From positions 41,779 through 98,482 of the forward strand of contig PMNA01000004.1 of NCBI GenBank assembly GCA_003162055.1: a stretch of DNA of 56,704 bases. Reading direction: 5' to 3'. Position 1 is the first letter of the stretch, and every line of letters begins with the position of its first letter. The position numbers and the translations under genes are program-made. Shown piece by piece: positions 19,315-28,242 of the stretch. The stretch is from Actinomycetota bacterium. Its GTDB lineage: Bacteria > Actinomycetota > Thermoleophilia > Gaiellales > Gaiellaceae. The notes below the pieces were generated by a model. That model searched no databases, was not told where the DNA came from, and saw only the letters and a list, made by a program, of their open reading frames with translations.

Positions 19315-19932
19315 CTAGCTCTCGCTCTTCTCCAGCGTGGGCGTGGAGGAGCGGTGCGCCAGCACGCGATCGATCAATCCGTACTCGAGCGCTTCTTGTG
19401 AGGTCATGAAGTAGTCGCGCTCCATGTCCTTGGCGACCTTCTCCACCTTCTGACCGGAGTGCCCGGAGAGGATCTCCTCGAGCCGGCGCTTGATGTTGAT
19501 TATTTCGCGCGCCTGAATCTCGATGTCGGAGGCCTGCCCCTGGAAACCGCTCGAGACCTGATGGATGAGGATCTTCGAGTTCGGCAGCGCCGCTCGCTTG
19601 CCCTTCGTCCCCCCGGCCAGAAGCACCGCTCCCATCGACATCGCAGTACCTACGCAGGTCGTCTGCACGTCTGGCTTGATGAACTGCATGGTGTCGTAAA
19701 TGGCGAGTCCGGCGTACACGGAGCCCCCGGGTGAGTTGACATAGATCGAAATATCCTTATCCGGGTCTTCGGACTCGAGGTGAATCAATTGAGCGATCAC
19801 CAGGTTCGCGATCTGATCGTCGATCGGCGTGCCCAGGAAGATGATTCGTTCGTTGAGAAGTCGGGAGTAGATATCGAACGAACGCTCGCCGCGCGATGTC
19901 TGCTCGATGACCATTGGGATCAAAGGACTCAT
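19315..19932 (-). CDS. clpP: ClpP protease subunit
   Basis: 205-residue serine peptidase forming the 14-mer chamber that works with ClpX or ClpC. The triad is Ser99 ([12 protein letters not shown]), His124 (ILIHQVSSG) and Asp173 ([18 protein letters not shown]). Two positions beside the active site differ from the usual bacterial form: MSM instead of ASM, and HQV instead of HQP. Such changes are known in actinobacterial ClpP paralogues. Only one clpP is present here, whereas Streptomyces has two in tandem. The ATG overlaps the tig stop by 4 nt. Confidence 0.96.
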   Translation of the reverse strand: MSPLIPMVIEQTSRGERSFDIYSRLLNERIIFLGTPIDDQIANLVIAQLIHLESEDPDKDISIYVNSPGGSVYAGLAIYDTMQFIKPDVQTTCVGTAMSMGAVLLAGGTKGKRAALPNSKILIHQVSSGFQGQASDIEIQAREIINIKRRLEEILSGHSGQKVEKVAKDMERDYFMTSQEALEYGLIDRVLAHRSSTPTLEKSES

Positions 19933-21275
19933 TGCGTCTCCTCACTTCCAGGGGTCCACAGTTTCGTAGCGGAGGTCGGCTTTTCCTTCCCCGGCGTCCA
20001 GATTTGCTCGCGAGCCTCAGCCTGAGCGAGCGGTATCGGCTTGACTTCCTCGCAAATGCGATCGAGGGCGGCACTCATGCGCATGTCCTCGCGCAGCTCT
20101 TCCTGCCGGCCCTGGCGCCAGATCTCGGCAACCAGCTCGTCGGCGTCCTCGCCGGCGGCGCCGGACTGCTCGCGCACCAGCTCTTCGATCTCGTTGTCCG
20201 AGATCTCGATCTTCAATTTGTCGGCGGCAACTTCGAGCACCAGCTCGCGCGCGATCGAGCGGCGAGCCTCGACCCGAACCTGCTCGACGAGCTGCCCCGC
20301 TTCCTGCCCGGTCAGCTGGAGGTAGAGGTCAAGATTCATGCCGCGACGCTCGAGCGAGCTGACTAGGTTGGCCAGGAGAAGCCGCGCCCGCTCCTCGACC
20401 AGCACCGGATGCACCTCGACGTTCGAAGCGTCGACCAGCGCATCCACGGCCGCCTCGCGGAAGGCGATGTCGCGCTCGGCGTCGACCTGGTCTTGCAGCC
20501 GCCGCTCGATGTCCGAGCGCAACTCGTCCAGAGTCTCGAACTCGCTTGCGGCGCGCGCCAGCTCGTCATCGAGCGGCGGCAGCTCCTTTTCCATGATCTC
20601 CTTCACGGTCACGGTGACGGCGCTCGAGCTGCCGTCGGTGAGCGAGAAGAGAATCTCGCGACTCTCGCCGGCCTCCGCCCCGATCAGTCCCTGCTCGAGC
20701 TCTGGAGTCAGCTTGCCTGCGCCCAGCTCGATGACCTGATCTCGGCTCTCCTCGTCCGGCCCGCTGACGAAGTCGACGAGCAGCGTGTCGCCCGCTTGCA
20801 CCGGTCGCCCCTCGACCGGCGCAAGTTGCGCGACGCTCGAGCGCAGGACATCGAGCTCGTGCTCGACCAGACCTTCCGGTATCTCCGCCTCGGCCCTGCC
20901 GACCTCCAGCTTGCTCCAGTCGGCCAGCTCCGGTTGCGGCTGTAGGTTGAACTCGGCGCTGAAACTCCAATCTGCGTCGGTCGAGGCGGGCAGCTCGTAG
21001 TCGAACTTCGGCTCGGAGACCGGGCGCAGGCGCTTGCTCGCCACGGCTGCTCTGAGCCAGCCGCCGATATGCGTTTCGATCGCTTCGGTGTAGATGCGCT
21101 CCTTGCCGAGCTTGCGCACCAGCACCGGCATCGGCACCTTGCCGGCGCGGAAACCGGGCACCTTCGTGCGCTCGGCCAGATCGGTGCCGGCGTGCTCGAC
21201 CGCGTGCTTGATGTCGGCGCTCGGCACTTCGACCGTGAGACGCACACGGTCCTGAGCGAGCTCGACGACGTTCAT
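19929..21275 (-). CDS. tig: Trigger factor, ribosome-bound chaperone
   Basis: 448-residue chaperone that meets nascent chains at the ribosome exit and has FKBP-type prolyl isomerase activity. The ribosome-binding signature is [10 protein letters not shown]; the FKBP domain contains [12 protein letters not shown] and [16 protein letters not shown]; the long helical C-terminal arms follow. The last 25 residues are an unusual tail with two similar words, IWTPGKEK and [11 protein letters not shown] at 21275 has GGGA 7 nt upstream; the in-frame ATG at 21290 lacks one. It heads the tig-clpP-clpX unit. Confidence 0.95.
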   Translation of the reverse strand: MNVVELAQDRVRLTVEVPSADIKHAVEHAGTDLAERTKVPGFRAGKVPMPVLVRKLGKERIYTEAIETHIGGWLRAAVASKRLRPVSEPKFDYELPASTDADWSFSAEFNLQPQPELADWSKLEVGRAEAEIPEGLVEHELDVLRSSVAQLAPVEGRPVQAGDTLLVDFVSGPDEESRDQVIELGAGKLTPELEQGLIGAEAGESREILFSLTDGSSSAVTVTVKEIMEKELPPLDDELARAASEFETLDELRSDIERRLQDQVDAERDIAFREAAVDALVDASNVEVHPVLVEERARLLLANLVSSLERRGMNLDLYLQLTGQEAGQLVEQVRVEARRSIARELVLEVAADKLKIEISDNEIEELVREQSGAAGEDADELVAEIWRQGRQEELREDMRMSAALDRICEEVKPIPLAQAEAREQIWTPGKEKPTSATKLWTPGSEETQ

Positions 21276-21360
21276 CTCCACGTCCCGCATTCAAGCAGAG
21301 CGGGCCCGGCCGCCGTCGGATCCCTCGGCGCGGCGAGGACGCAACTCTTCCGCCCGGCTC

Positions 21361-24099
21361 CTACGCGAGCAGCTCGAGGCGCTCGCCGTCTGCCAGCTCC
21401 AGGTAGCCGGCGGGGTCGACCTCGTTGGTCAGGATGCTCTCGGCGCAGCGCGAACAACGAGGGCAGAACTGTTTAGCGGCGCCGGAGCGAAGTTGCTCGA
21501 GCGCCTCCTCGACCGGGCGCTGGGCCTGATAGATGCGGGTCGTGAGCATCGAGTCGAGCGCGTCGGCGACGTGGATGATGCGGGCGCCCAGCGGAATGTC
21601 CTCGCCGGCAAGGCCGTCCGGGTAGCCGCTACCGTCCCAACGCTCGTGGTGGTGGCGAATCGCAGGCACGGCGTCGGCGAGGAAGCCGAGTCGCTCGATG
21701 ATGCGGGCGCCCTCGTCGGAGTGATTGCGCATCACTCCCCACTCCTCGAGGCTCAGTCGGGCGGGCTTGAGCAGGATCGAGTCGGGGATGGCGAGCTTGC
21801 CGATGTCATGGAAGAGAGCCGCATGACCGAGCAGGTCCAGCTCCGGCTCCGAGAGCTCTAGCTCGCGGCCGATGGCCAGCGCCAGCTTCTGTACGCGACG
21901 CGAGTGGCCGGCGGTGTAGGAGTCGCGCGCGTCAACCGTGGCCGACAGGCTCTCCATCGCGGCCGTCGAGCGCTCACGCAGCAGCTGGTTGGCCTCGGCC
22001 AGGGAAACGTTCTGCTTCTTGATCAACTCGGCGGCGGTGCGCAGCCTGCGCTGGCTGCCTTGCGTGTGATTCAGGTAGGCCTCCTGGGTGCGGCGGATCA
22101 GCACCAGCGGAAGCGCAAAGACGAGCAGCGCGTAGGCGTGCATCGAGCCGTAGCCGATCACCATCGCCGCCGCAACCGCGCCGTAGACGAGGTAATGACC
22201 GGTCATCCAGGAGAAGCGGTCGCGCCAGAGCGTCCACCAGCTCTGCTCCGACTCGAGCGCCAGCGCGAGCGCCAGCAGGCCGGTGTTGAGAACGAAGTAG
22301 ACGCCTGCCGCCGCCAGCGCTGCCGGTATCACCCTGATGTCGTGCGAGCCCAGCGGCAGCTTGACAACGAGATCGAAAGCGCCGACCGCTCCGAGCGTCG
22401 AGACGGTGAGAGCGCCGACGTTGAAGAGCGGCTGATGCAGCGGAGAGCGGCGAGCGCCCCAGTCGACCAGTGCCGCCACCAACGCCGCCGCAAACGCAAT
22501 ACGAGCGCCGAAGAGCGAAGCTCCGGCGATCGCGCCGACAGCGGTGACCGAGATCGACGAGTCGTCCGTCTCGATCGCCAGTACCTGGCCGATCGCGATC
22601 AGAGCCAGGAGCGCGCAGATGCCGGTCCAGTCGCGATTCGCGCCGAATATCGTGCCCGCGACGCCTCCGGCGACGCCGCCGATCGTGAGCACCGCGACCA
22701 ACCACATCAACCGCCGCGGAAGGTCGTGGACGCTGAACCACTCGCGCGCCAGTGCTCGCCGCCGTTCCTTTCGAGGTCGAATCGCGTCCGCCGCCGGCAA
22801 CGGCGTGCTGTACTCGCCGTCCTCGGGGATCACGACCGCGGCGGCCTTCGCCGGCTCGATCAGAAGCCCGAGCTCGGTCGAGGCCGCGACGACGCGGTTG
22901 CGACCCTGGAGCTTGGCTCGATAGACGGCCAGGTCGGCGTGGTGAATGAGATCGGTCTGGGTCATCCCGTCGGCGGGGAAGGAAGACACGCCGATCGACA
23001 CGGTCGCCCGGATCGGCTCTGGCACCGTCTCGACCTGGAACAGTCTCTCGGCCACCTCGCGCCTGATTCGCTCGGCGATCTCGAGCGCGGCGTCGATCGA
23101 CGTCTCCGGAAGCAGCACGCTGAATTCCTCTCCGCCGAAGCGCGCCGGTACGTCCTCGATGCGCAGGTGGGCTCGGAAGACCTCGGCCACGCCTCTGATC
23201 ACCCCGTCACCGGCCAGGTGGCCGTAGGTGTTGTTGACCTCTCGTAGCAGATCGAGGTCGACCATCATCAGCGCCAGAGGCCGGTGCCGGCGCCGCGACC
23301 GCTCCAGCACCTCGGCGAACACGGCACCGAAGTAGCGTGCGTTATACAGGCCGGTCTTCGGATCGACCCGAACCTCGGCCTCCAGTGCGGGCACCGACAG
23401 CGACCGCTGGATCAACGTCAGCGGCACAAGCGTGAAGGGAACGAGCACCGGGTTGTAACGCCAGAAGAAGGCGACAGCGATTCCGACCGAGACGAGCACG
23501 AGGTCGGGCGAGTAGTTGATCGGAGAGAAGACTCCGAGCTCGCGGAAACTGTGACCGCGAGCCAGGTGCACGACCTCGTCGAGCAGCAGGTGATTGACGA
23601 TGACGAAGACGATGCTCGCGGCGGCGGCGGCGAGCACTTCGTGCAAACGGCTGGAGATCATTCCCGCCTGGGGCAAATAGCGGTAGACGGCGCTCGCAGC
23701 CAGGATCGAGAGCATCGAGTCGCAGGTGTTGAAGATCTGGATGTACCAGGCCCGCCGCTCCTTCAGCCAGTCGGGGATGAACTGCGCGACGGCCACCAGC
23801 ACGGCCAGCTCCGGTGGTAGTAGAAGCACCGCCGCGATAACGAAGACGATGTCGATCGCATAGCCCTCGTTCTTCGGCGTAACGACGACGAGCAGGTGGG
23901 CCAGCCCGGCCAAGGCGGCCAGGATGGCGAAGGTCATCCAGGGCTCGTGTTGCTTGCTATCGAGCCGCGACAAAAGCGGCGCCAGGGTCACCACGGTGCC
24001 GCTCAAGACCAAGAAGAAGTAGACGGCAGCACGCGGCGGTAACCACGCACGCTGCGCCTGTGTGTCTGCCGCCGGGCTGCGCCCGTTCATACGATTCAT
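21361..24099 (-). CDS. Membrane diguanylate cyclase / HD-GYP phosphodiesterase
   Basis: 912-residue c-di-GMP enzyme with two membrane modules. Residues 25-235: first multi-helix sensor. 240-405: GGDEF domain with active GGEEF (322-326) and an RIED inhibitory site (313-316) five residues upstream. 460-670: second multi-helix module. 680-715: coiled linker. 715-870: HD-GYP domain with HDIGK (764-768), HHHERWDGSGYPDG and ARIIHVADALD. Both halves keep their catalytic residues, so the protein may both make and break c-di-GMP under separate signals. Oddly, the last HD-GYP helix reads QFCPRCSRCAESI where families have QFDPxVVxAF, giving three close cysteines (879, 882, 885). It lies 16 nt downstream of the subtilase gene. 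Confidence 0.92.
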   Translation of the reverse strand: MNRMNGRSPAADTQAQRAWLPPRAAVYFFLVLSGTVVTLAPLLSRLDSKQHEPWMTFAILAALAGLAHLLVVVTPKNEGYAIDIVFVIAAVLLLPPELAVLVAVAQFIPDWLKERRAWYIQIFNTCDSMLSILAASAVYRYLPQAGMISSRLHEVLAAAAASIVFVIVNHLLLDEVVHLARGHSFRELGVFSPINYSPDLVLVSVGIAVAFFWRYNPVLVPFTLVPLTLIQRSLSVPALEAEVRVDPKTGLYNARYFGAVFAEVLERSRRRHRPLALMMVDLDLLREVNNTYGHLAGDGVIRGVAEVFRAHLRIEDVPARFGGEEFSVLLPETSIDAALEIAERIRREVAERLFQVETVPEPIRATVSIGVSSFPADGMTQTDLIHHADLAVYRAKLQGRNRVVAASTELGLLIEPAKAAAVVIPEDGEYSTPLPAADAIRPRKERRRALAREWFSVHDLPRRLMWLVAVLTIGGVAGGVAGTIFGANRDWTGICALLALIAIGQVLAIETDDSSISVTAVGAIAGASLFGARIAFAAALVAALVDWGARRSPLHQPLFNVGALTVSTLGAVGAFDLVVKLPLGSHDIRVIPAALAAAGVYFVLNTGLLALALALESEQSWWTLWRDRFSWMTGHYLVYGAVAAAMVIGYGSMHAYALLVFALPLVLIRRTQEAYLNHTQGSQRRLRTAAELIKKQNVSLAEANQLLRERSTAAMESLSATVDARDSYTAGHSRRVQKLALAIGRELELSEPELDLLGHAALFHDIGKLAIPDSILLKPARLSLEEWGVMRNHSDEGARIIERLGFLADAVPAIRHHHERWDGSGYPDGLAGEDIPLGARIIHVADALDSMLTTRIYQAQRPVEEALEQLRSGAAKQFCPRCSRCAESILTNEVDPAGYLELADGERLELLA

Positions 24100-24115
24100 C
24101 GTCGTCGGCTGGCGA

Positions 24116-25894
24116 TTAATTCTTTAGAGCCATTCCCTCCCAGGATGCCGGAGTGAGGAACGGGTCGCGGAACAGGGCCAGGTAATCGGCCTTGGTGAGC
24201 AAGTACCCGGTCTCGCTAGCGTCTGCCTGCGCCGGCCCATCGCTCTGCAAGTCGATCTGACTCTGAGCGATCGTGTTCGTATCGTCATCCGAGACCGTCG
24301 TCCACCACTTGGCTTCCCAGGAGCCGGACGTCCACCACTTGTCCTCGGTGGCGGCAGACGTCCACCACTTGGCTTCCCAGGTAGCGGTGTCCCAATTCGG
24401 ATCGCTCAGGACCGCCTGTGACCACGCGTCCCCATTGAAGTACGGGATCGCGCCGCGTTTGTGGACGACGAATTGATTCAGCGCTGCGTTCGGGTCCGGC
24501 AGCCTCCTGCCGAGCAGGCTGTCCGCCCGGCCGGCATTGAGCTCTCCTAGGCCGAGTGAGCCCGGCGTCGCAGCGGGCGTCCGCTGCGAGCCCAACATCA
24601 GGCCGGCCTTGACGTCGTCGGGCGTCAGGTTGGGGTGCCGTGCGAGCAGCTGGGCGACGGCGCCCGACACGACCGGCGCCGCGAACGAGGTACCGGAAAG
24701 CTGCAGGTAGCCGGGGCTGTAAACGTTGTTCGGGAACTCGCTCAGCAGGGTCGATTTACTCGACACGGCGCCGATCATGTAGCGGCCGGAAGCGCCGATC
24801 TCGGGCTTGGCGAAGCCGTCGAGCGTGTAGCCCCAGGTCGACCAGGGAGCGGCGGTGTCGTCGGAATAGTCGAGCGTTCCCTTACTGTCGAGCGCGCCGA
24901 CGGTGATTACGAAGGGATCGTTTGCGGGCGCGTAGGGAACCGCCGTCGCCTGTCCGTCAACGCCGTCGTTGCCCGCCGCCGTCACGACGACGACACCCGA
25001 GAACCAGAGCTTCTCGACGGCCTTGTCGAGCGGATCGTTGACGAAATGGCTCGGTGTGATCGCGTGCAGCGAGAAGTTGACGACCCTGATGTTGTACTTG
25101 TTGTGGTGATCGACGATCCACTGGGCTGCCGCGACCACATCGCTGGTCGTTGCCATGCCCTCGTCGTTGATCACGTCCAGCGAGATCAGCTTGGCATTCG
25201 GCGCCGCGCCGACATGGCCGCTTCCGTTACCGGCGAGAATCGAGCTGACGAAGGTTCCATGTCCGTCGCCGTCGCCGGGCGAATTGGGTGCCAGGCTGCA
25301 CAGATTCACCTGCGGAATGAGCAGGCTGTTCGCCAGATCGGGGACGCTCGTGTCGACGCCGGAGTCGATCACGGCGACGGTCGGCATCCGCGACGGCGAC
25401 ACCGGCCCCAACTTATTCTGTCCCGACCAGAGGTGCGCATTACCGCTCAGGTAGGGCCAAAGCTGAACATTGGGGAGGTTTCCGTAGCTGGTCGCCTCGA
25501 GCGCGGCGTCGGGACTGACGGTGATCCCGTCGATCTTCGCCAGTGCCGTCACGCGCACCGCCGGCAGTGTGACGGCGACGCCGTCAACGAGCGGCAGCTC
25601 CTTGCGCAGCGTCCCGGCCCCGTAACCGTCTTTGACCGCGCTCGCCTGGTTGAAGGCGTCGATCGCGGCGCTCACGTCATCGCTGCTCAGGATGATCATC
25701 TGCTCGCTCTTTGCCGGGCTGGAGCTCGCGGCGGCGAGCAGAGTCGGGTCGATATCGCTGGTCGCGGCGGCCGCATTGCCTATCCAGGCAAGCGCCACCA
25801 GGCAGATGGCGAGCAGGCCAACCGTCTTCGCGAGACGGTGGCGCAACGAGAGTGTGGCAGGGGCTGTGCCTCTATAAACACCGTCGGCGAACAC
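24116..25894 (-). CDS. Secreted subtilisin-like (S8) protease with Trp repeats
   Basis: 592-residue exported serine protease. A signal peptide (about 20-45, ending GNAAAA) precedes an inhibitor-like propeptide and the S8 domain, with Asp177 (VAVIDSGVD), His212 (DGHGTFVSS), oxyanion Asn309 (TAAGNDG) and Ser403 (LSGTSFAAPV). The C-terminus has three KWWT words exactly ten residues apart (509, 519, 529), preceded by EA, ED and EA; this extension may bind wall or surface material. I chose GTG at 25894 because GAGGAG lies 6 nt upstream; TTG at 25900 would touch that site. It may share a transcript with the GGDEF/HD-GYP gene. Confidence 0.93.
   Translation of the reverse strand: MFADGVYRGTAPATLSLRHRLAKTVGLLAICLVALAWIGNAAAATSDIDPTLLAAASSSPAKSEQMIILSSDDVSAAIDAFNQASAVKDGYGAGTLRKELPLVDGVAVTLPAVRVTALAKIDGITVSPDAALEATSYGNLPNVQLWPYLSGNAHLWSGQNKLGPVSPSRMPTVAVIDSGVDTSVPDLANSLLIPQVNLCSLAPNSPGDGDGHGTFVSSILAGNGSGHVGAAPNAKLISLDVINDEGMATTSDVVAAAQWIVDHHNKYNIRVVNFSLHAITPSHFVNDPLDKAVEKLWFSGVVVVTAAGNDGVDGQATAVPYAPANDPFVITVGALDSKGTLDYSDDTAAPWSTWGYTLDGFAKPEIGASGRYMIGAVSSKSTLLSEFPNNVYSPGYLQLSGTSFAAPVVSGAVAQLLARHPNLTPDDVKAGLMLGSQRTPAATPGSLGLGELNAGRADSLLGRRLPDPNAALNQFVVHKRGAIPYFNGDAWSQAVLSDPNWDTATWEAKWWTSAATEDKWWTSGSWEAKWWTTVSDDDTNTIAQSQIDLQSDGPAQADASETGYLLTKADYLALFRDPFLTPASWEGMALKN
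24298..24381 (-). repeat. In-gene tandem repeat encoding KWWT units
   Basis: Three 30-bp units, each with GTCCACCACTTG on the plus strand, at about 24300, 24330 and 24360. They encode ten-residue units built on KWWT in the subtilase tail. Units one and three also share GGCTTCCCAGG, whereas the middle one diverged. Confidence 0.85.
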
Positions 25895-26294
25895 GGTCAA
25901 CTCCTCTTTAAGAACTCCTATAACGAGGGCATGGTCTGGGGGACTTCCTCGCTACGACTACTGCCTCGAAGGTACACCTCCGAAAACGTTCCCATGCTCA
26001 CCCGTACGAGTGAGAATCGCGCCTGCTAGGGGGAAATCAGGGCGCATGTACCGCTTTAGGGGGTTTAGTCGGCGAACAGGCCTCTCGCTCGCGAGCGACA
26101 GTGCGCGGCGTGAACGGCCGCCGAGCCGCGAGGAGCGCGCTTGCTCTCCTCCTCGGCCGACGGCTCCGGGACGCCGGCCGCGCCCTGCACGAGGCCGGAG
26201 AACCTGCCGTACGCAGAGCATCGCTTCTTCGCTTGCTCGGGGCGCCGCTGGCGGTGCGAGCCCGCAGGGGACAGCACGACCTGATAAGCCGGCC
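25895..26294. other. Gap upstream of subtilase, family C arm, no gene seen
   Basis: No credible coding sequence. It contains the subtilase leader (GAGGAG at 25901-25906 minus strand and a TATAGG box near 25920), an AT-richer stretch to about 26060, then GC-rich repeat material. A family C arm, GCTTGCTCGGGGCGCC, lies at 26231-26246 and matches the inverted-repeat elements beside tRNA-His and tRNA-Pro. Confidence 0.6.
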
Positions 26295-26320
26295 GCCGCG
26301 ACCGACATGGCGGGCGCGGC
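26295..26320 (-). repeat. Hairpin B, copy 1 (tRNA-Arg flank)
   Basis: Read on the minus strand it folds as a GCCGCG/CGCGGC stem, then a C/T mismatch, CCG/CGG and a loop CCATGT. It is preceded by a conserved GGATGGCG box. It lies about 90 nt past the 3' end of tRNA-Arg(TCG), on the same strand, beyond hairpin A. Confidence 0.75.
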
Positions 26321-26357
26321 TTACCAACCGCCATCCCCTGGCCCTCTGCACTTCTCA

Positions 26358-26404
26358 CCGCCGAAAGTCATCATGCCTCCAAAAGGGAGGCGGACTTTCG
26401 GCGG
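26358..26404 (-). repeat. Hairpin A, copy 1 (tRNA-Arg 3' flank)
   Basis: Perfect 12-bp arms CCGCCGAAAGTC and GACTTTCGGCGG enclose a second stem GCCTCC/GGAGGC. It begins 5 nt after the tRNA-Arg(TCG) 3' end in the direction of transcription. It could act as a processing barrier or terminator, but no U tract follows. Confidence 0.8.
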
Positions 26405-26409
26405 GAAAG

Positions 26410-26481
26410 CGGCCCCGGCAGGAATCGAACCTGCGCACACGGATTCGAAGTCCGTCGCTCTATCCACTGAGCTACGGGGCC
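26410..26481 (-). tRNA. tRNA-Arg (anticodon TCG)
   Basis: 72 nt including discriminator G. Acceptor GGCCCCG pairs CGGGGCC; anticodon arm ACGGA-CTTCGAA-TCCGT gives TCG; T arm GCAGG-TTCGATT-CCTGC. CCA is not encoded. It reads CGA codons. Palindromic repeat material starts 5 nt beyond the 3' end. Confidence 0.95.
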
Positions 26482-26644
26482 CGAGCAGGAGTATGCCCGA
26501 GCGAGCGCCTATGCCTCCCTTTCGACCATCGTTCGGCGCCTGAAAACACGGGGGCTACCTGCACGAGAGTGTGGTGTTTCCCGTACAGATGTGAGCACTT
26601 CTATCGCCGATAATCCGGCAAGCCATTCGATCTCAGGAGGAGTC

Positions 26645-27301
26645 ATGGAAGTGTCCGCCCGTCCCGTTTATCCCGCGCGCCTGGAGGCCGAGCTCGCACC
26701 TAACCTCAACCGCTGGCTCTGGCTCGTCAAGTGGTTTCTTCTTATCCCGCACTACATCGTGCTCGTGCTCCTCTGGATCGCCTTCATCGTGATGAGCGTT
26801 TTCGCCTTCTTCGCGATCCTCTTCACAGGGCGTTACCCACGCGGAATCTTCGACTTCAACGTCGGAGTACTGCGCTGGAGTTGGCGCGTCGGCTACTACG
26901 GCTACTCGGCGCTCGGCACCGACGAATATCCGCCCTTCACGCTCGCGCCCGTGCCCGATTACCCGGCCACGTTGGAGATCGACTATCCGGAGCGCCTCTC
27001 GCGCGGCTTGGTACTGGTCAAGTGGTGGCTACTGGCGATTCCCCAGTACTTGATACTCGCCTTTTTCCAGGGTGGTGCCGGAATGCGCGTCGGCGGCGGC
27101 CTGATCGGCCTGTTCGTAGCGATCGCAGCGATTGTCCTCCTGTTCAAGGACCGCTACCCGCGCGGGATCTACGACTTCGTGCTGGGCATGAACCGCTGGG
27201 TCGTGCGCGTCATCGCCTACGCGGCGCTGATGCGCGACGAGTATCCGCCCTTCCGCCTCGACCTGGGCGCGAAGGAGCCGGCAACGGAGGAAACCGCCTA
27301 G
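26645..27301 (+). CDS. DUF4389 membrane protein, internally duplicated
   Basis: 218-residue membrane protein made of two similar halves. Each half has a hydrophobic helix pair preceded by LVKWFLLIP or [10 protein letters not shown], then RYPRGIFDF or RYPRGIYDF, and ends with DEYPPF. This is the DUF4389 pattern, common in Actinomycetota. Function is unknown; the paired helices and Arg-rich loops suggest a structural or lipid-facing role. ATG at 26645 has AGGAGGAGTC directly before it, a near-perfect ribosome site; an upstream GTG at 26591 is not needed. The tRNA-Leu gene follows 76 nt downstream on the same strand. Confidence 0.88.
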   Translation: MEVSARPVYPARLEAELAPNLNRWLWLVKWFLLIPHYIVLVLLWIAFIVMSVFAFFAILFTGRYPRGIFDFNVGVLRWSWRVGYYGYSALGTDEYPPFTLAPVPDYPATLEIDYPERLSRGLVLVKWWLLAIPQYLILAFFQGGAGMRVGGGLIGLFVAIAAIVLLFKDRYPRGIYDFVLGMNRWVVRVIAYAALMRDEYPPFRLDLGAKEPATEETA

Positions 27302-27377
27302 ACAGCAAGTGTCCGCAGGCGGTAGGAGTTGTTGGAGGATGCGACCAGCCAGGCCCTGGGTCTATCCTTCCAGGGCC

Positions 27378-27462
27378 GCGGGCGTGGCGGAACTGGTAGA
27401 CGCGACGGGTTTAGGTCCCGTTGGGCCAAGTGCCTGTGGAGGTTCGAGTCCTCTCGCCCGCA
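27378..27462 (+). tRNA. tRNA-Leu (anticodon TAG)
   Basis: 85-nt type II tRNA with long variable arm. Acceptor GCGGGCG pairs CGCCCGC, discriminator A; anticodon arm ACGGG-TTTAGGT-CCCGT gives TAG; T arm GGAGG-TTCGAGT-CCTCT. CCA is not encoded. It reads CTA codons. Hairpin A copy 2 begins 5 nt downstream. Confidence 0.95.
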
Positions 27463-27467
27463 CTTCT

Positions 27468-27510
27468 CCGGGAAAAGTCGGCCGGCTAAGCCGGCTATGA
27501 CTTTTCCCGG
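27468..27510 (+). repeat. Hairpin A, copy 2 (tRNA-Leu 3' flank)
   Basis: Perfect 12-bp arms CCGGGAAAAGTC and GACTTTTCCCGG with a nested GCCGGC-TAA-GCCGGC stem. Relative to copy 1 both arms changed together (CCGCCGAAAG to CCGGGAAAAG), so the pairing is preserved. Confidence 0.8.
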
Positions 27511-27641
27511 TATTGACTTGTTGAACGAGTCACGCGCCTTTGGCGCTTGTGGCTCGTCTGCTCCTAGTCGCGCGCTCGGCTGAGCCGTGCGTGTAAGCGG
27601 TGCTCGCCCCGCGGAAGGATTCGGAGGATGGCGTTTGCTGG

Positions 27642-27668
27642 GCCGCAGCCGCGCATGTCAGCTGCGGC
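27642..27668 (+). repeat. Hairpin B, copy 2
   Basis: GCCGCAGC and GCTGCGGC form an 8-bp stem around a GCATGTC-containing loop, preceded by GGATGGCGTTT. Position 6 of the stem is A-T here and G-C in the other copies, a compensatory change. Confidence 0.7.
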
Positions 27669-27708
27669 GGCACCCGCGAAGCGACGAAACAGTCGCCGAT
27701 AATTATCT

Positions 27709-27751
27709 CCAACGAAAGTCGTCACGCCCCGAAGGGGCGGGCTTTTGTTGG
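27709..27751 (+). repeat. Hairpin A-like element, copy 3
   Basis: Imperfect arms CCAACGAAAGTC and GGCTTTTGTTGG around CGCCCC-GAA-GGGGCG. It follows hairpin B copy 2 and is not next to a gene end. The T-rich right arm makes it the most terminator-like copy. Confidence 0.65.
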
Positions 27752-28169
27752 ATACGTTGCACGCTCCGGCCGCGGCGGAAGGGGGAGCAACCACCGCGAC
27801 CAGAGCGAGAGCGCACCGATTCTAGGCCGCCCGAGGGGTCGTGCGATTGCACGCACCGAAATGCCGTCTTCCGGCGTAGAGACCGCCGGGAAGCCGCTCG
27901 GGCTGGCCGAGGCAGGCTCGTGGGGAGTTGGCGCTACGACGGGATGGCGACGGCATTTCGATTGGGGATGGACGGCAGAGCCGGTGCACGTCGAACCATT
28001 GCTTACATTTGTCAAAAAGTAATCACCCGCACGGGTACTTCACCGGCCATTCGAGTGCATTTCGGTGGACGATCGTCTCAAGCCACGGATTCTCATGCGG
28101 CTCGGATTCGATACGAAATTGTTGCGATCGGGCGCAATCTGGTCGGCGAGGCGGCGCTAGATTCGAATC
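27752..28169. other. Non-coding stretch with long inverted repeat
   Basis: No convincing gene in either strand; the open frames shift between repeat blocks. A perfect 12-bp inverted repeat CGAAATGCCGTC (27857-27868) and GACGGCATTTCG (27949-27960) spans 104 bp. The part from about 27990 to 28160 is less GC-rich than the flanks (for example TTGCTTACATTTGTC) and shows nothing I can name. Confidence 0.5.
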
Positions 28170-28200
28170 ACCCCGCGGGCGGGTGGCTCGGTGGCGGGCG
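28170..28200 (+). repeat. Dispersed repeat family D, copy 3
   Basis: 31-bp ACCCCGCGGGCGGGTGG motif, identical at all 31 positions to copy 4 at 43066-43096. It lies 42 nt beyond the 3' end of tRNA-Arg(TCT) and can pair weakly with GGGTGGTGGG nearer the tRNA. Confidence 0.8.
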
Positions 28201-28242
28201 AAGAGAGATGTGCCCCCTCCCCCGACCCACCACCCAGCTGAG

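Noticed and set aside
21430-21470. Frameshift in the HD-GYP end
   Set aside because: The alternative frame gives ALVVRAAPR, which looks family-like, but the main frame keeps P, R and R of the same motif and stays open for 30 more residues, so no shift is required.
24298-24381. Regularly spaced direct repeats resembling a CRISPR array
   Set aside because: The units are 30 bp with no unique spacers and lie in frame inside the subtilase gene.
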